NCBI GenBank assembly: GCA_000320545.1
Contig: ADNK01002555.1
Location: 1-64,000, forward strand
Direction: 5' to 3'
Origin: Bigelowiella natans CCMP2755
Lineage: Eukaryota; Cercozoa; Chlorarachniophyceae
DNA: 64,000 bases
Part shown: piece by piece, positions 50,660-62,500 of the stretch
Layout: every line of letters starts with the position of its first letter
Position numbering within the stretch: the stretch's first letter is position 1
The notes under the pieces: model-generated
The model's input: the letters and a program-made list of their open reading frames with translations, nothing else
Told to the model about the DNA's origin: nothing
Database searches by the model: none
Position numbers and translations under genes: made by a program

Positions 50660-51640
50660 TGCAATGTCGCATTGCTAGATTGGTGGGAGGAATGAGCACA
50701 TCACATTGTCATATTGAGTTGTCCATTGTCGAATTGAAAAAGGCAATGCTTATGCTAATATGATGACCCAAGCAAATGTTGACGAGTCAAAGCAGGCTTT
50801 TTGAGCAAGCAACTTTAAATACATTATTAGTGAACCAAGCTAGCAAGCCTAGTTATTATTAATGTTCTGCAACATTGTCTGCTACATCTAGACAACATCA
50901 CTTCTTGTTCCATGACGATGGCATGCTACCATGCTACCATGCTACCATGAACGGCGTTGTTGAACGTGGGTGGATGTCCAATGCCATGGCTTCATTTGTG
51001 CATTCATGTCAGTTAGAAGATGCTGCAAAGGCAAATTGCACCTTTCGAGCGGCGATCGCATCAGATGACACATGTGATGAGCGGTTGTGGTGAGAAAAAT
51101 CATGCTATTGTTGTGCATGAGCACTAGAGCGACAGCATCTGGACGCACCATTTGTCATTTCCATTGTTGCTGACAACTGTTGACCAAATGGTGAAAATGG
51201 GTGTTGTAGGGTTTCCATTTGAATGAACAATGGCATGTGAGCTAATGACTGTTCTAGTGATGCGCATGGCGCACTCTGCTATCGTGTTTGCTGCAATGAA
51301 TTTCGCAAGCAAAATTTGTGCTTAGTGAAATGCAACAATGTTTTCACTGTGAGAAATTTCAAACTGTGCTAATCTAGTAATGCAGGACCTGCTAGTGCAC
51401 ATCCTTCACCAAAGGCCATTGAATCATGACTCATCACAGATTTGATGAGTGCAATGCATGTGCTTGTGCACGTATGATGCTGTAATGATTGCAAATGCAA
51501 TGCATTTTTCTATTTTATTCATTGTTGTTGGGTTGCGTGATGTGATGCATGTCAGCCTAGTAGCTACAGTTGCATGCAATTGATGAGGAATTAACAAATT
51601 TTACTTCGTCATCAACAATTAGTGAGTGAACAAACTGCAA
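50660..51640. other. TGCA/CATG-rich compositional island 4
   Basis: It starts within about 10 nt of the ABCG stop (50653-50655) and runs about 1 kb to within 75 nt of the convergent 166-aa gene's stop. It carries GCATGCTACCATGCTACCATG near 50920 and the usual TG/CA excess. No gene or repeat array seen inside. Confidence 0.7.
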
Positions 51641-51716
51641 GCCCAAAAAAATGTTAGATATATGGATCAAAACCAAAATATTTCTACGAAATCCTTACAC
51701 ATGTGCTCTTTGTGAA

Positions 51717-52640
51717 TCAGCAAGCACCATACTGACTACACTGGATCTTTCCTTCGACACACGTGGGTACATAGAATGTGTTGTAGAAACTATCCGGATC
51801 ATCTTCTCCTCCGCAAGAATAGCTACGTGAGTGATGAAACACAAAATAGATTTTTTTTAAAAAATACATTCTGTTCCAAAAAGAGTAATTTTACAAAGGG
51901 AAAAATTACGATATATCTTAAATTTATTTTCCCTGGATGAATGAATAAATACAACAATTATAAAATGATAAAAAATGCAATATGCATAAAAATGCACCCT
52001 CCTTGCCCTGGCTGGCGTCGATCCGATCCAATGAAGAAAGAATTTTCAAAGCAAGCTCCATCGAACAATCCAGTGCCGTTTTCCTATTAGTGAGATCGCC
52101 ACAAACCCAAAAGCAGATAAAGTGGTGAAAATATGCGCATATAAGAAGTTTATGTCTTATAATATATGATATCATTTAAAATTTGTATGCATACTTTAAT
52201 GTATAAGTTTGTGTGTGAGTGAGTGAGTTATTAGTAAGTGCGTGAACAGCATAATCAAATAAAGAATGATCTTTACACTTGAATTATAACACAGTACATT
52301 ATGAACTATATACTCCATAAATAAGTGGGAAAACCTGCTCCATAATATTCTTGATGGTGAAGTAAACCCCAGCTCCACACAAAAAAATCCCCAATGTTGC
52401 ACCAAGAATATATCCTATAATTCTTACAAATCGGCGTCCGTTCCTGGCCATAAATAGCAAATTATTGACAAGATAATAAATATCTAGCTATAATAACAAC
52501 TGAAATAAACGTTATAATTAGTTTGTATTACATCTTCAAAAAGGTTAAATTCGGTAGATACATGAGACTAGATTCTTTTGTTGAAGAAAAATACACCAAT
52601 ACGTACACATATATACATTTTCCCTCTCTCTCCCTCTCTC

Positions 52641-52681
<41 letters not shown>

Positions 52682-53012
52682 CTATTTGTTTCTCTTTTTA
52701 TCTCTTTTTTATTTCCATCCAAGGAGTTTATTATCGATGAATCAAACATTCAGTCTTGATGAGAAATTTTTCAAGGTTATCAATTTTAATTTTTGTTTTT
52801 AATATTTATTACCCTCCACCATTTAGACATGATAAGATACATCTTCCTTTAGCAGTAGATAACGTTGATAAGGCACCGGATTCCATCCTATTTTCGGATA
52901 TCTCATCTCCAAAGATTTCAGTTCCACTTTCTTCATGATTTTTATTTGCCTTTTCTTCAGAAGCTAGCGGGAGCGATGAGTAGCTGTTATTAACGTTATC
53001 GCTATCCTCCAT
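51717..53012 (-). CDS. 166-aa single-pass membrane protein with Cys-rich tail
   Basis: Exons 53012-52813, 52443-52335, 52083-51998 and 51822-51717 sum to 501 nt with all phases matching. The first 66 codons are acidic/Ser-rich (MEDSDNVNNSYSSLPLASEE) with no signal peptide. Then GRRFVRIIGYILGATLGIFL and CGAGVYFTI form one membrane span preceded by Arg residues, which suggests type II topology. The remaining ~60 residues include FDGACFENSF, SCGGEDDPDSF, PTCVEGKIQC and a terminal QYGAC, so five cysteines would face the lumen or outside. No family recognised. It runs convergent to the ABCG gene. Confidence 0.75.
52621..52684. repeat. (CT)n microsatellite
   Basis: CT-rich run in intron 1 of the 166-aa gene, ending in TTTC repeats. 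Confidence 0.95.
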
Positions 53013-53389
53013 TGCATCTATTAATTATTATAGATGAATTATATGCACAATATATTAATGTGTATATATATTTATATATATATATATATATTATACACAC
53101 ATATATGTGTGTAACCCTACAATGGATTAAAATATTAAAATATCAATTTTCTGAACATACATATATCTTGCTTTTTTGTTTTATCCTGATTCATATTACA
53201 CCTTTATTCCACATATCCCACTCGAACAATTTAAAGTGAAGAACGAATGGAAGATAAAATGTTAACGCCGTTACCGATATTGCTCCTAATATAATTAATT
53301 AAAAGTTGAGGTTTTAGGTAATTTTAGGCAGATAATTTTGCAAATGCCTATCTTTTAATATATTTTTGTAATTTTTTGAAAATTTACGA

Positions 53390-53796
53390 CCTACAAGTGA
53401 CACCATATTTTGTAGACCAAACCCAAGAAATGCCTCCGCAACCAGAGCGTAGGATGAGAGAACTGCATTGAAAGCACAATATCAACTAAACGAGGTATTT
53501 ATTAGTCGTTTAATAGCCACTCTAAAAAAATAAACTATATGCACTTAAAATGAAGTTATTTGAAACTGTAAAGTATTTCTCTAAACCTGAAAGACGAAAT
53601 ACAAATCTAAAGAGCGCAGGAGGAACACTTTTGATCCAATCGTAACTTAAGCAGAGTTAGATAATATTAATTAATGTATTTATTAAACAATTGAGTAATG
53701 CATGCTTAATTTATATTTACATGAATTTTGAGTTATTAATTGCATAAAATATAATTTTTCATACAGAAACCAATTCCAATCATACGCACACACACG

Positions 53797-53827
<31 letters not shown>

Positions 53828-54703
53828 ACAAACACACACAAACACGCAAATAACACACACGCACAGAGATACGAACGCAAACAAATATATACATACACAA
53901 GTATACACACATGTATATATATAACAACACGCATTATTAAAATTACGCGCATCTTTCAGGATTTGAGTGTCTAAGGTAGTCCGAAGGTGATACGCCTATA
54001 ATAAATTTATAAAACAAATAATTCAGTATAGTCAATTTGCCAAAAAATATCCAAAAATTTAATTGACAAATATTTCCTGTAACCAATACTAACTTTCTGT
54101 AAGAATTTTTGTATTTGTTTGACATAAAAGGTTATATTTTACATGTTCTGTTCTTATATGTCCATGCATACAAATTTTATACATTTTTTTATTTTTATAA
54201 AAATCATATAACTACCCAAACGAAGTTCGACTTTCAGAAATAAAAGAATCTGCCCGTAGGTCAATGGCAAATATCCTAACATTGCACTAAATAAAAGTAA
54301 AAAGTAATATTAAACTGATTAATATTCTAAAATATAATGCTATTGTCCACGTGATTTTTTGTTTCATATAAAATCACACGTTAACAATTCATTTTAAAAT
54401 ATCTTTATATATGTTTCTGTTTGCGAATTTGTTATGTACGTCAAAATATTACCTGGAATGATATGAAATCATTTTTGTGATAATAGATGATGTGAGTGTG
54501 TATGACATTCAATTTTTATTATTCATATTATTTAAATTTCCAAAGATCAAAATAAATACAAATCTTAATAAAGCACCAAATCTGAATTTATTATTTTAAT
54601 TTAACCTTGATATGAGGTATGCACGAACAGCGGGGCCGTCTTTAAAATTCAAAATCATATTTGCTCCTGTTTTGCATATTGTATGTAAATATGTGTGCAT
54701 AAA

Positions 54704-54746
<43 letters not shown>

Positions 54747-54897
54747 ATATCATTCAACCAATTTTTGAAATATACGTTTAATTTTAGAAAAACAATAAGT
54801 AAAATGCCATTATACTACGATTATATAAAGCATAAACTAAGCTTCTTTTTCAAAGCTTTTTTAATAGATAAGGATTTGAAAATAAGAATTTGTGTTG

Positions 54898-54938
<41 letters not shown>

Positions 54939-55306
54939 ACTCTCTCTACCTCTCTCTTTCTCTCTGTCTTCGTAAGTTTTATTGTGTATGTGTGTTGTGT
55001 ATATGTATTCCATAACATATTTGTTAAAATTTGTATATTATAACGTATAAATCAATAAATATGAATTATTGGATGACCGCTGTTGAAGACACCAAATGCC
55101 CAAAATCCCCACATTCCTACAACGGCCTATGTTAAGCAATATAATATAAATCAAAAGATTATAGCGAAGTAAAAATATGAGAAACATAAATTTATATAAC
55201 CAGATAATTAAATACAATAATATATTCAAGTAGTTATGGAAGAAGTAAAAATGCTCAGATACCAATTTACTACATATTGTATGTGCGTGTATGTTTGTGT
55301 GTATGC

Positions 55307-55355
<49 letters not shown>

Positions 55356-55667
55356 TGTGAGTTTGTGTGTGGTGCGTGTGTATTTAGCCCTATGTGTCAT
55401 TATAATCATAGTACTAAACATATATTGGAAGTGCCACAGCGTTCGCCCAATTCCGGGACCGAAACATATCAGTATCTATAAAATATAATATTATCATAGT
55501 AATAAACAAATTAGTCTTTAACAACGAGAAAGTAGACAGAGTCAGGGAGTAAGTATACCATCACATAAAAAATTTAATTTTGAACGAGTTTTTAAGTGAA
55601 ATACCTGTACGCATTTCACGAACTTCTTCTGGCATGACCTTAAAATATGCATAAAAATTAACACAGT

Positions 55668-55721
<54 letters not shown>

Positions 55722-56073
55722 AAGGGAAGAAACAATACACAAAGTGGATAATATAAAAGAAATATTGAATTGTTTATATTACCGCATGAGAACCGTATGA
55801 AAAGACAAGATTTGCTGCCGCACTCATTATACCTATATTTTCATATATACATCTCTACAAATAAAATGTCTTTTTTGTCGTTGCATAAAAATCTAATTTC
55901 AATTTCTTTTTTTCCACATCCTCTCTGTTTTTTGCTTGATTTGATCTTCATTAAATGCACTTTTACTTGTTGGAGTTTGATGATTGTAGCAGACATTGCA
56001 ATAGCTCCCAAAAGCGGATAGATAATACCTACAATGTAACATTCTAATGATATTAAATATAACGTATATGTGT

Positions 56074-56113
<40 letters not shown>

Positions 56114-56292
56114 TTTGTAAGCCCTTGTTATGTAATACATTGCATTTATGCAACGCATGTAATCTAAATTTGATATACAAAGATAGTACGTCATTATGGA
56201 GAGCCTCCAAGCTGTAAGCACCAAAGTTATTGCAGTAGCCGCTTTCATGAGAAAATCACCACTAAAGCCTGGGAGAGAATATAACGATGCAG

Positions 56293-56329
<37 letters not shown>

Positions 56330-57721
56330 TTGTGTGTATGTGTTTAACTTGTGTACTATTATAGGAGCATTATCATTAACGCTTCGTCGAAATTCTGTGC
56401 TTTTGGGTGTGTGCACCATTAGTGCATATATTATTGCAATATTAATATGATACTACGCAATAGGACGCAGGTAGAGGGAGGTTAAAGGGGATGGGTTGAT
56501 GGGGGAGGGTTGGCAAATATTGGCACTTGGGATTTGAAGGAAAATAGCATATGGAATGATGTTTATGATTATCCATTGCCTGAATAGAAATGACATCAAT
56601 TATCAAATATTACAAAATACGAAATAGTAGAAATAAATATTTTTTGCTTACATGTATTATTTACATTTGACTGTGCTGCTATTTTTGCTATTATCATTCA
56701 AGAATATAATCTATTGATTTCTATTCTTTTTCAATCAACCATTGACAGAGAGAGGAATTTGGAAAAGCTTGTTGCCAAAGCGATCCTGAACCTTGTACCT
56801 AATTATCATTATTTTGAGGCATGCACAACACAACAGCCATTTAGATAGTATCGTAGAAAGGAGAAAACCAAACTAGTATAGAAAAAGAGAATGAGAGAGT
56901 GAGCATGAGAGGTAAAAAAGTTAGGGGAGGCTAAAAACACATAAAATAATAAATCGCAGATATGTATATAATATAATATGGCATTTACTCGTACTATAAA
57001 TATGTATATGATACAATAATATGGCATTTACTTGTACTATCCCTGTCAGCATGAATGATACGGTTTGGAGAATTTGCATCAGGATGTATCCGTTTGATCC
57101 AAATGCTTCTTCTGCAACCTGACGAAGGGAGTGAATGCAACTAATTATCTATTTTTTAAGATGTAAATTAATTGAATTTATATTTGCATGTGTGTGTTCG
57201 TAAATATGAGATATGTCCCATAAGACGAATAATACCAAAGGCCATGTATGTAGCTTCTTTCTTACACAAATATCAACCTAAACAAACAGAATATTTATCA
57301 AAAATGATGATTCTATCTTTCTCTCTCTCTCTCTCCCTCTCATCTACACAAAAACAAAAACACACTAAACATGAATATCTCATAAACATCCTGTATATTC
57401 CATTCTAATGCCTAAGATTTTATTTTACATATTAAATAAAACGTAGTTAATGTTTAAGATTCACAATTTCCATTTTAAGTAACGTGTGAATGAATTCTCT
57501 CGGTATGTGAGTGTGCGATTTGTTATTATTGTACTAGCAGATGGCCACTAATCCAGCTTCCAATGGATAACGTGGCGAGAGCTGGATTTCCAATATACAA
57601 AGCAAATGAAACACATCCTTTAGAAATTTTTAGTCCACATAACAAGTGATGCAAATGATGTATGAAGTTTGTCAAAGAGGACGTACAAGTATTTATGATC
57701 AGTGTACGAACATTTTATCAC

Positions 57722-57761
<40 letters not shown>

Positions 57762-58015
57762 AAAGCTATATGTGAAACGCCATCTAAAGTGTATGTTCAC
57801 AGTTTTCATCTGTACTGTTGTGTATTGATCAATGTGTGCAGAAAGCTGATATTACTACTGCTTCAACTACTACCTATAGGACCATATGCCAAACCCATTA
57901 TTACAACTGCTTCTACTACTACTACTACCTATAGGACCATATGTCCAACCCATTTGTCCCATGGCGTAGGGTACTTGTGTTGCCTGAGATATGTAATAAA
58001 TAAACGTATACATAT

Positions 58016-58062
<47 letters not shown>

Positions 58063-58825
58063 CACACTCACACACACACACACACACACACACACATGCA
58101 CACACATACACACACATACACACATACACATGCACGCACGCACGCATACATGCACATACACACGCACACAATGTGAGCGACAATACTCTTGATACGCACA
58201 CAATGTGAGCAACAATACTCTTGATACGCACACAATGTGAGCAACAATACTCTTGATACGCAAATAATGTGAGCAACAATACTCTGGATACGTAGTATAA
58301 AGAAAGGCAATTGGTAGAAATTAATCTCGTGTTTGGTTTTCTGTTGGACTTGAAAATGATATGCACGTTGTTTATATCAATATTCCCCATTGTGCCAAAT
58401 AAATTATCATATGTTAGGATAAATCCTCGCATACCCCAAACATGTAAAAGAAGACCTGAAAACACAAAAAATTATTCCAACATTAACAAACCATCCAATA
58501 GCAAAGTTCTCTCAGCTAAGTCTGCTCAGTAGAATGATGATTCAAATGACATAGTAGAAGTCACACAGAACACTCACAAGCCAGAAATGAGCTCACTCAC
58601 ATTGAAAGCAGCTTGAGAGGCTGTGCACTTCTGCAGGGTGGAATGATCTATCCTTACACCATCTTTCTCCATTCCTTGTTTTTCCTCCTACATGATGGAT
58701 CAATGATGATGACACATGTAAAACATAACAAAGAATGCAATAGGCGTCGCTATCAAATGCTCCTTTCTTTCCTTGTTACTTACATCCATGGATCCTGGCA
58801 TTGAATCAGATAATACTATTCCCTC
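53390..58825 (-). CDS. Amino acid permease, AAAP/SLC36-38 type, 5' end missing
   Basis: Secure exons (high to low): 58825-58784, 58687-58601, 58455-58435 (21 nt), 57983-57929, 57617-57535, 57118-57038, 56798-56740, 56261-56179, 56029-55977 and 55638-55605, with further exons near 57255, 55815, 55115, 54640, 54245, 53995, 53640 and 53470. Joined, the start reads STLQKCTASQAAFN, VFFYMFG, ATQVPYAMGQMGWTYGPI. This matches the AAAP first helix 's..a.lN.v...G.g.LalPyA....Gw..G'. It continues with VAEEAFGSNGYILMQILQTV and with FSYGSHA-VMPEEVREMRTG, matching 'aYGGha..PEv.remk'. These are proton- or sodium-coupled amino acid transporters of plasma membrane or vacuole. The start codon was not found; the retroelement lies just upstream. 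Exon joins left of 55.6 kb are less certain. Confidence 0.7.
53784..53850. repeat. (CA)n microsatellite
   Basis: CA run with AA and CG interruptions in an intron of the permease gene. Confidence 0.9.
54706..54741. repeat. (TA)n microsatellite
   Basis: About 18 TA units in a permease intron. A (CT)n run follows at 54904-54933. Confidence 0.95.
55308..55352. repeat. (CT)n-(GT)n compound microsatellite
   Basis: CT run passing directly into GT run, permease intron. Confidence 0.95.
55672..55719. repeat. (TA)n microsatellite
   Basis: About 24 TA units, permease intron. Confidence 0.95.
56079..56110. repeat. (TA)n microsatellite
   Basis: About 16 TA units, permease intron. A (TG)n run at 56295-56327 lies beyond the next exon. 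Confidence 0.95.
57852..57953. repeat. ~50-bp tandem duplication spanning an exon end and its splice donor
   Basis: ACCTATAGGACCATATG is present at about 57872 and 57927, each flanked by (ACT)n and AACCCATT. On the minus strand each copy contains the end of the first-helix exon (..CCTATAG) followed by GTAGTAG. Two equivalent donors therefore lie about 55 nt apart. Confidence 0.85.
58018..58160. repeat. (TA)n-(CA)n compound microsatellite
   Basis: About 19 TA units then TGTG and a long CA tract with TACA/TGCA variants, in the intron upstream of the first-helix exon. Confidence 0.95.
58161..58290. repeat. 32-bp minisatellite, four copies
   Basis: Units begin at 58161, 58193, 58225 and 58257: CGCACACAATGTGAGC, then A/G, CAATACTCTTGATA. 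Copy 4 diverges slightly (CGCAAATA, CTGG). Minus-strand frames through it are repeat artefacts. Confidence 0.95.
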
Positions 58826-59250
58826 CTGTGGGCAAACAGAGGTTGGGATGTGAGCCGAGCCTCGGAGAGACAAGGCACCGACCAAGATTTATTAAGCCAC
58901 AAATCCTAAAAATATCTGAACTAAATTTTTACGAATCCCAATGATTTTGTGTTTGCGACAACCTCTTCATTCAAATTAATCTAGTAATTTTATTTAATAT
59001 CTGAAAATCATTTCGCATCATTGTTCTCATTCTCTTTCACAACCACTGTGCTGGCGTTGAACCCCCGCACCCCAAGAAGCACACAACCATGACAAAGAGA
59101 ATGCAGAAGATACTCCTTAGATGACCCTTCATTTAAGAAACCAAACCGGCACAAGCTTGCATGTTTGAGATCTAGGACTACTCGGCCAAAATGGAACCAA
59201 AAAATTGTGGCCGAGCATGTAGCGCGTACCACTACGCGGGCACAAGTCAC

Positions 59251-59410
59251 GTGCGACAACAAAGGGGTTGTCGCGGATATAGAATATAGATAACGTAGAT
59301 ATTAATACAGCATAGGCACGTGGGTTCCGGCGGGACTCATGGCAGCACACCGGAAGTGTGCTGCCCCACGTGCGGCGGCATTCGCGAAAGCTTCGCGAAT
59401 GATTACGCAG
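59251..59410 (+). promoter_or_regulatory. Leader/LTR hairpin cluster of the retrotransposon
   Basis: Three perfect inverted repeats are close together. GCGACAAC pairs with GTTGTCGC (59252-59276). GGCAGCACAC pairs with GTGTGCTGCC around a 5-nt loop (59341-59365). ATTCGCGAA pairs with TTCGCGAAT around AGC (59390-59410). The second is enclosed by GCACGTGGG (59316-59324) pairing with CCCACGTGC (59365-59373). All precede the gag start, so they could act in the RNA leader (packaging, dimerisation or translation) or as protein sites in the LTR. Confidence 0.7.
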
Positions 59411-59582
59411 TGCACGATTTAATAAAAATATAATCTTTAATAAAAATAAACACAACTCTTCAAAAGGAAGCAAACGTGCCTTTCCCCCCCCCTGCCTACT
59501 TGTGCACGTAGCGCCTCGGCCTGTGAACACCTTACGCGCAACAACCTTTGGCTTCCACACACGGGAAACGATTTGACTAACA

Positions 59583-62500
59583 ATGTCACAGCAGCTAGAA
59601 GAACAGCAGGACTTTGGCTCGCAGGCCGTGCAAGGGCACGAGCAGAAACAGGAAAGGAAGGGCGATACGGACGCTAAGGAAGGAGGAGGAACACCTCCAC
59701 AGGCACCGCCGGGACCAGCACCCGGGATTAAGAAAGCAGATGCAGCAGCAGAGGCACTGGAGAACTTCTACGAGGCGGACGACGAGGACGTGGCCGCCGA
59801 AAGCAAGAAGGTCGTAATGGCATTACGAGCCTTGCGACCCAGGGCGAGCAACTACGCCAAACTGAAAGTATCGATAGAATACAAGTATCAGACACATGAT
59901 GTTTGGGCAGCTATCATGCAGGACATCATGGATTACGAAGCAGACTTACCTCCAGAGTGGGCAGCTTTGTTTAGGAACGACGGGGGTCTGGGCGCCTCGC
60001 GGGGGACGACCCAGAGCACCGTCAAGCAGCAGCAGCCGGTACAGCGGAACACCCAGTTCATGTCTGTTAAAACAGCACCGGTTATGATAACGAAATACAA
60101 CGGGAAAAGAGGTGAGGCAAGGAGGTGGTGGAAGAACGCTAGGAGTATACTCTGCGACTTTACCCCTAACCCCACCGAAAACGACAAGCTCAAATGGCTA
60201 GCTATAATAAAGCAAGCCATGGACCTTTACGAGACGGGCAGGACCCGGATCAGGCAGCTAGAGAAAATACACACTACAGTTAGTGGGCTACGAGACGTTG
60301 AGGCGATAATGAAGGCTTTTGTAAATGAACAGGATGCTAACTCCCTACCCCAGGCTATTAGAAAATACAGAGCAATGATGCAGCATGAGAGAGAACCTGT
60401 TAGAGACTTTGCCACGCGCTTCCAGGATATGATCGACGAACTACATGATTTTAATTACAACACAGGTGATGATCAGGCAAGGTTTGAAGAGTTCAAGTTA
60501 AAGATAAAGGAATCCACTTACGTTACGGAGAAAGGCTACACCACGATGGAGGCAGCAGTGCAGGCTATATCCCTACGCGAGCAGGAGCAGGACCGCAAGT
60601 TTACCAGCCCTAAGGTACCTGGCATAGGAAACATTAACGCTATTAAGCCGCAGCGAGACTGGTACAAGGACAGGGAAGGTAACCGACGTTGCGGATACTG
60701 CTCACGTAAAGGGAAACACACCGCTAAAGACTGCAGAGACAGGAAAGAAGGACGACCCAGGATGACGATCAGGCAGCTCAACGAACACTACGAGAAGTTA
60801 AAGAGAAAGAAAGGCAGAGGACAAGGATATAACAACAGCAAATGGCAAGGCAGCAACAACGGGAAGAACAATAAATATAAGAACAAAAAGCAGAACAGTA
60901 TCAATGCTATACAGCAGCAGATAAACGGAATATTAGATCACCTTAAGCAGGCGCCGACGAAGACAGCAGTACCAGCAACGCAGGACCAAGACAAGCCCAT
61001 GACCCTAGACGACATAAAGAACTTAGGAGTATGCAACATTAATGACGAAGACGCTAACAGGACTATCAAAGTTGCTATGACCAAGGTTAAAGTTAAAGAC
61101 AGCTACGGAGACTACAAGAAACTACCTGCCCTTTGGGATAGTGGCAGCATGCCGAAGTCCTTCATAAGCCTAAGCACAGTAAGAAGGTTAGGACTATTGG
61201 ATCAAGTGACTAAGAAAGAACGTAAATATGCTCAAGCAGACGGAAGCTCTTCCATGAAGACCGTCGGTGAGCTAATGCTAAAGCTACAGATACCTGGCAG
61301 CGACGCGGAGACCCAAATCAAGACCCGAGTAGCCATGACTTTATCCATGGAACTACTCCTCGGACAGGATGCCCTAGAAAAATTAGGGGGGATCATATCA
61401 TTCTACAATCACAAGATATACTTTGCTAAGTTGCCAAAGAAGTCAGGCAGGACCATCAGCCAGAACATGATACGGCTTGACGAGTGGACCTCTGAGTCAA
61501 GCGTTAATGCGTTAGAGTTTATGGACCTAGCGGACAACAAGCTACCTACACCTACCGAGCTACGGAAGAAGAACCCCGGCAAGACCATCCGACAGATAAC
61601 GGAGCTACTGGACAAGACCCCCCCAGCTGATGATTGGGATATCGACAAAGGCAAAAAGTACATTAATAAAATATTAAACGAGAAGTACTCTGACATCACC
61701 AAGCCGACGACGAAGCCCTCCAGCAAGCTTACCCCAGTAAAGATCGAGCTAAAGAAGGGATACGAAGAGTGCATCATCAATGACCCAGAACATAGGCGAC
61801 CGGAAGCGGACTGGGAAAAGATAGAGTGGCAGATCAATGAATGGGCAAAGGAAGGGAAGATAGAGCCAAGCAACTCACCATGGAACGTGAGACATGTGCT
61901 AGCTAAGAAACCTACTTACCCTTTCTTCCGCCTGGCGCACAACTTCATCCGCCACAACCGAGTAATAAAGAGGATCCAGACACCTACACCAAGGATAGAT
62001 GACGTTATTGAACACGTCATAGGATACAAATACTACTCTTCCCTAGATAAAAATGAATCATACATGCAGACACCCATCCACAAAACCTCCCGCCCCATTA
62101 CCGCGTTCTCCAGCAGGCACAGGAAGTGGCACTTCGTCGTATTCCCTTACGGCCTAAGCATATCAGGGGATGCGTTCAGTAGTCAGAACTACAGGGCATA
62201 CACACATGATGGGATGGCGTCTGTGTTGTGGGTGTTTGTGTTTGTGTATGTGGATGATGACATAATATGTACCAACACAGTCGTCGCTCAGATCTTCCTC
62301 CTGGAAAATATATTTATTAGGTTTGCACACTTCGGTTTTACTATTAGACTGCAGAAGTGTACATTCCTAGCTACAAGAATCAAGTGGTGTGGATATTACC
62401 TGGAGCAAGGCCGCATCACCCCAAACCCCGAGAAAGTAGCAGCACTACAGCAAGCCCCTAAACCTAAGAATGCAAAGGAGTTAAAGTCATTCTTGCAGAC

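Noticed and set aside
53683-53952. Minus-strand frame with poly-Val/Cys
   Set aside because: Translation of the (CA)n microsatellite.
55841-56419. 192-residue minus-strand frame in the permease gene
   Set aside because: It runs through (TA)n and (TG)n repeats and mixes two true exons with intron; the spliced exons are reported instead.
61409-61873. 154-residue minus-strand frame inside the retrotransposon
   Set aside because: Antisense shadow of the gag-pol frame between protease and reverse transcriptase.
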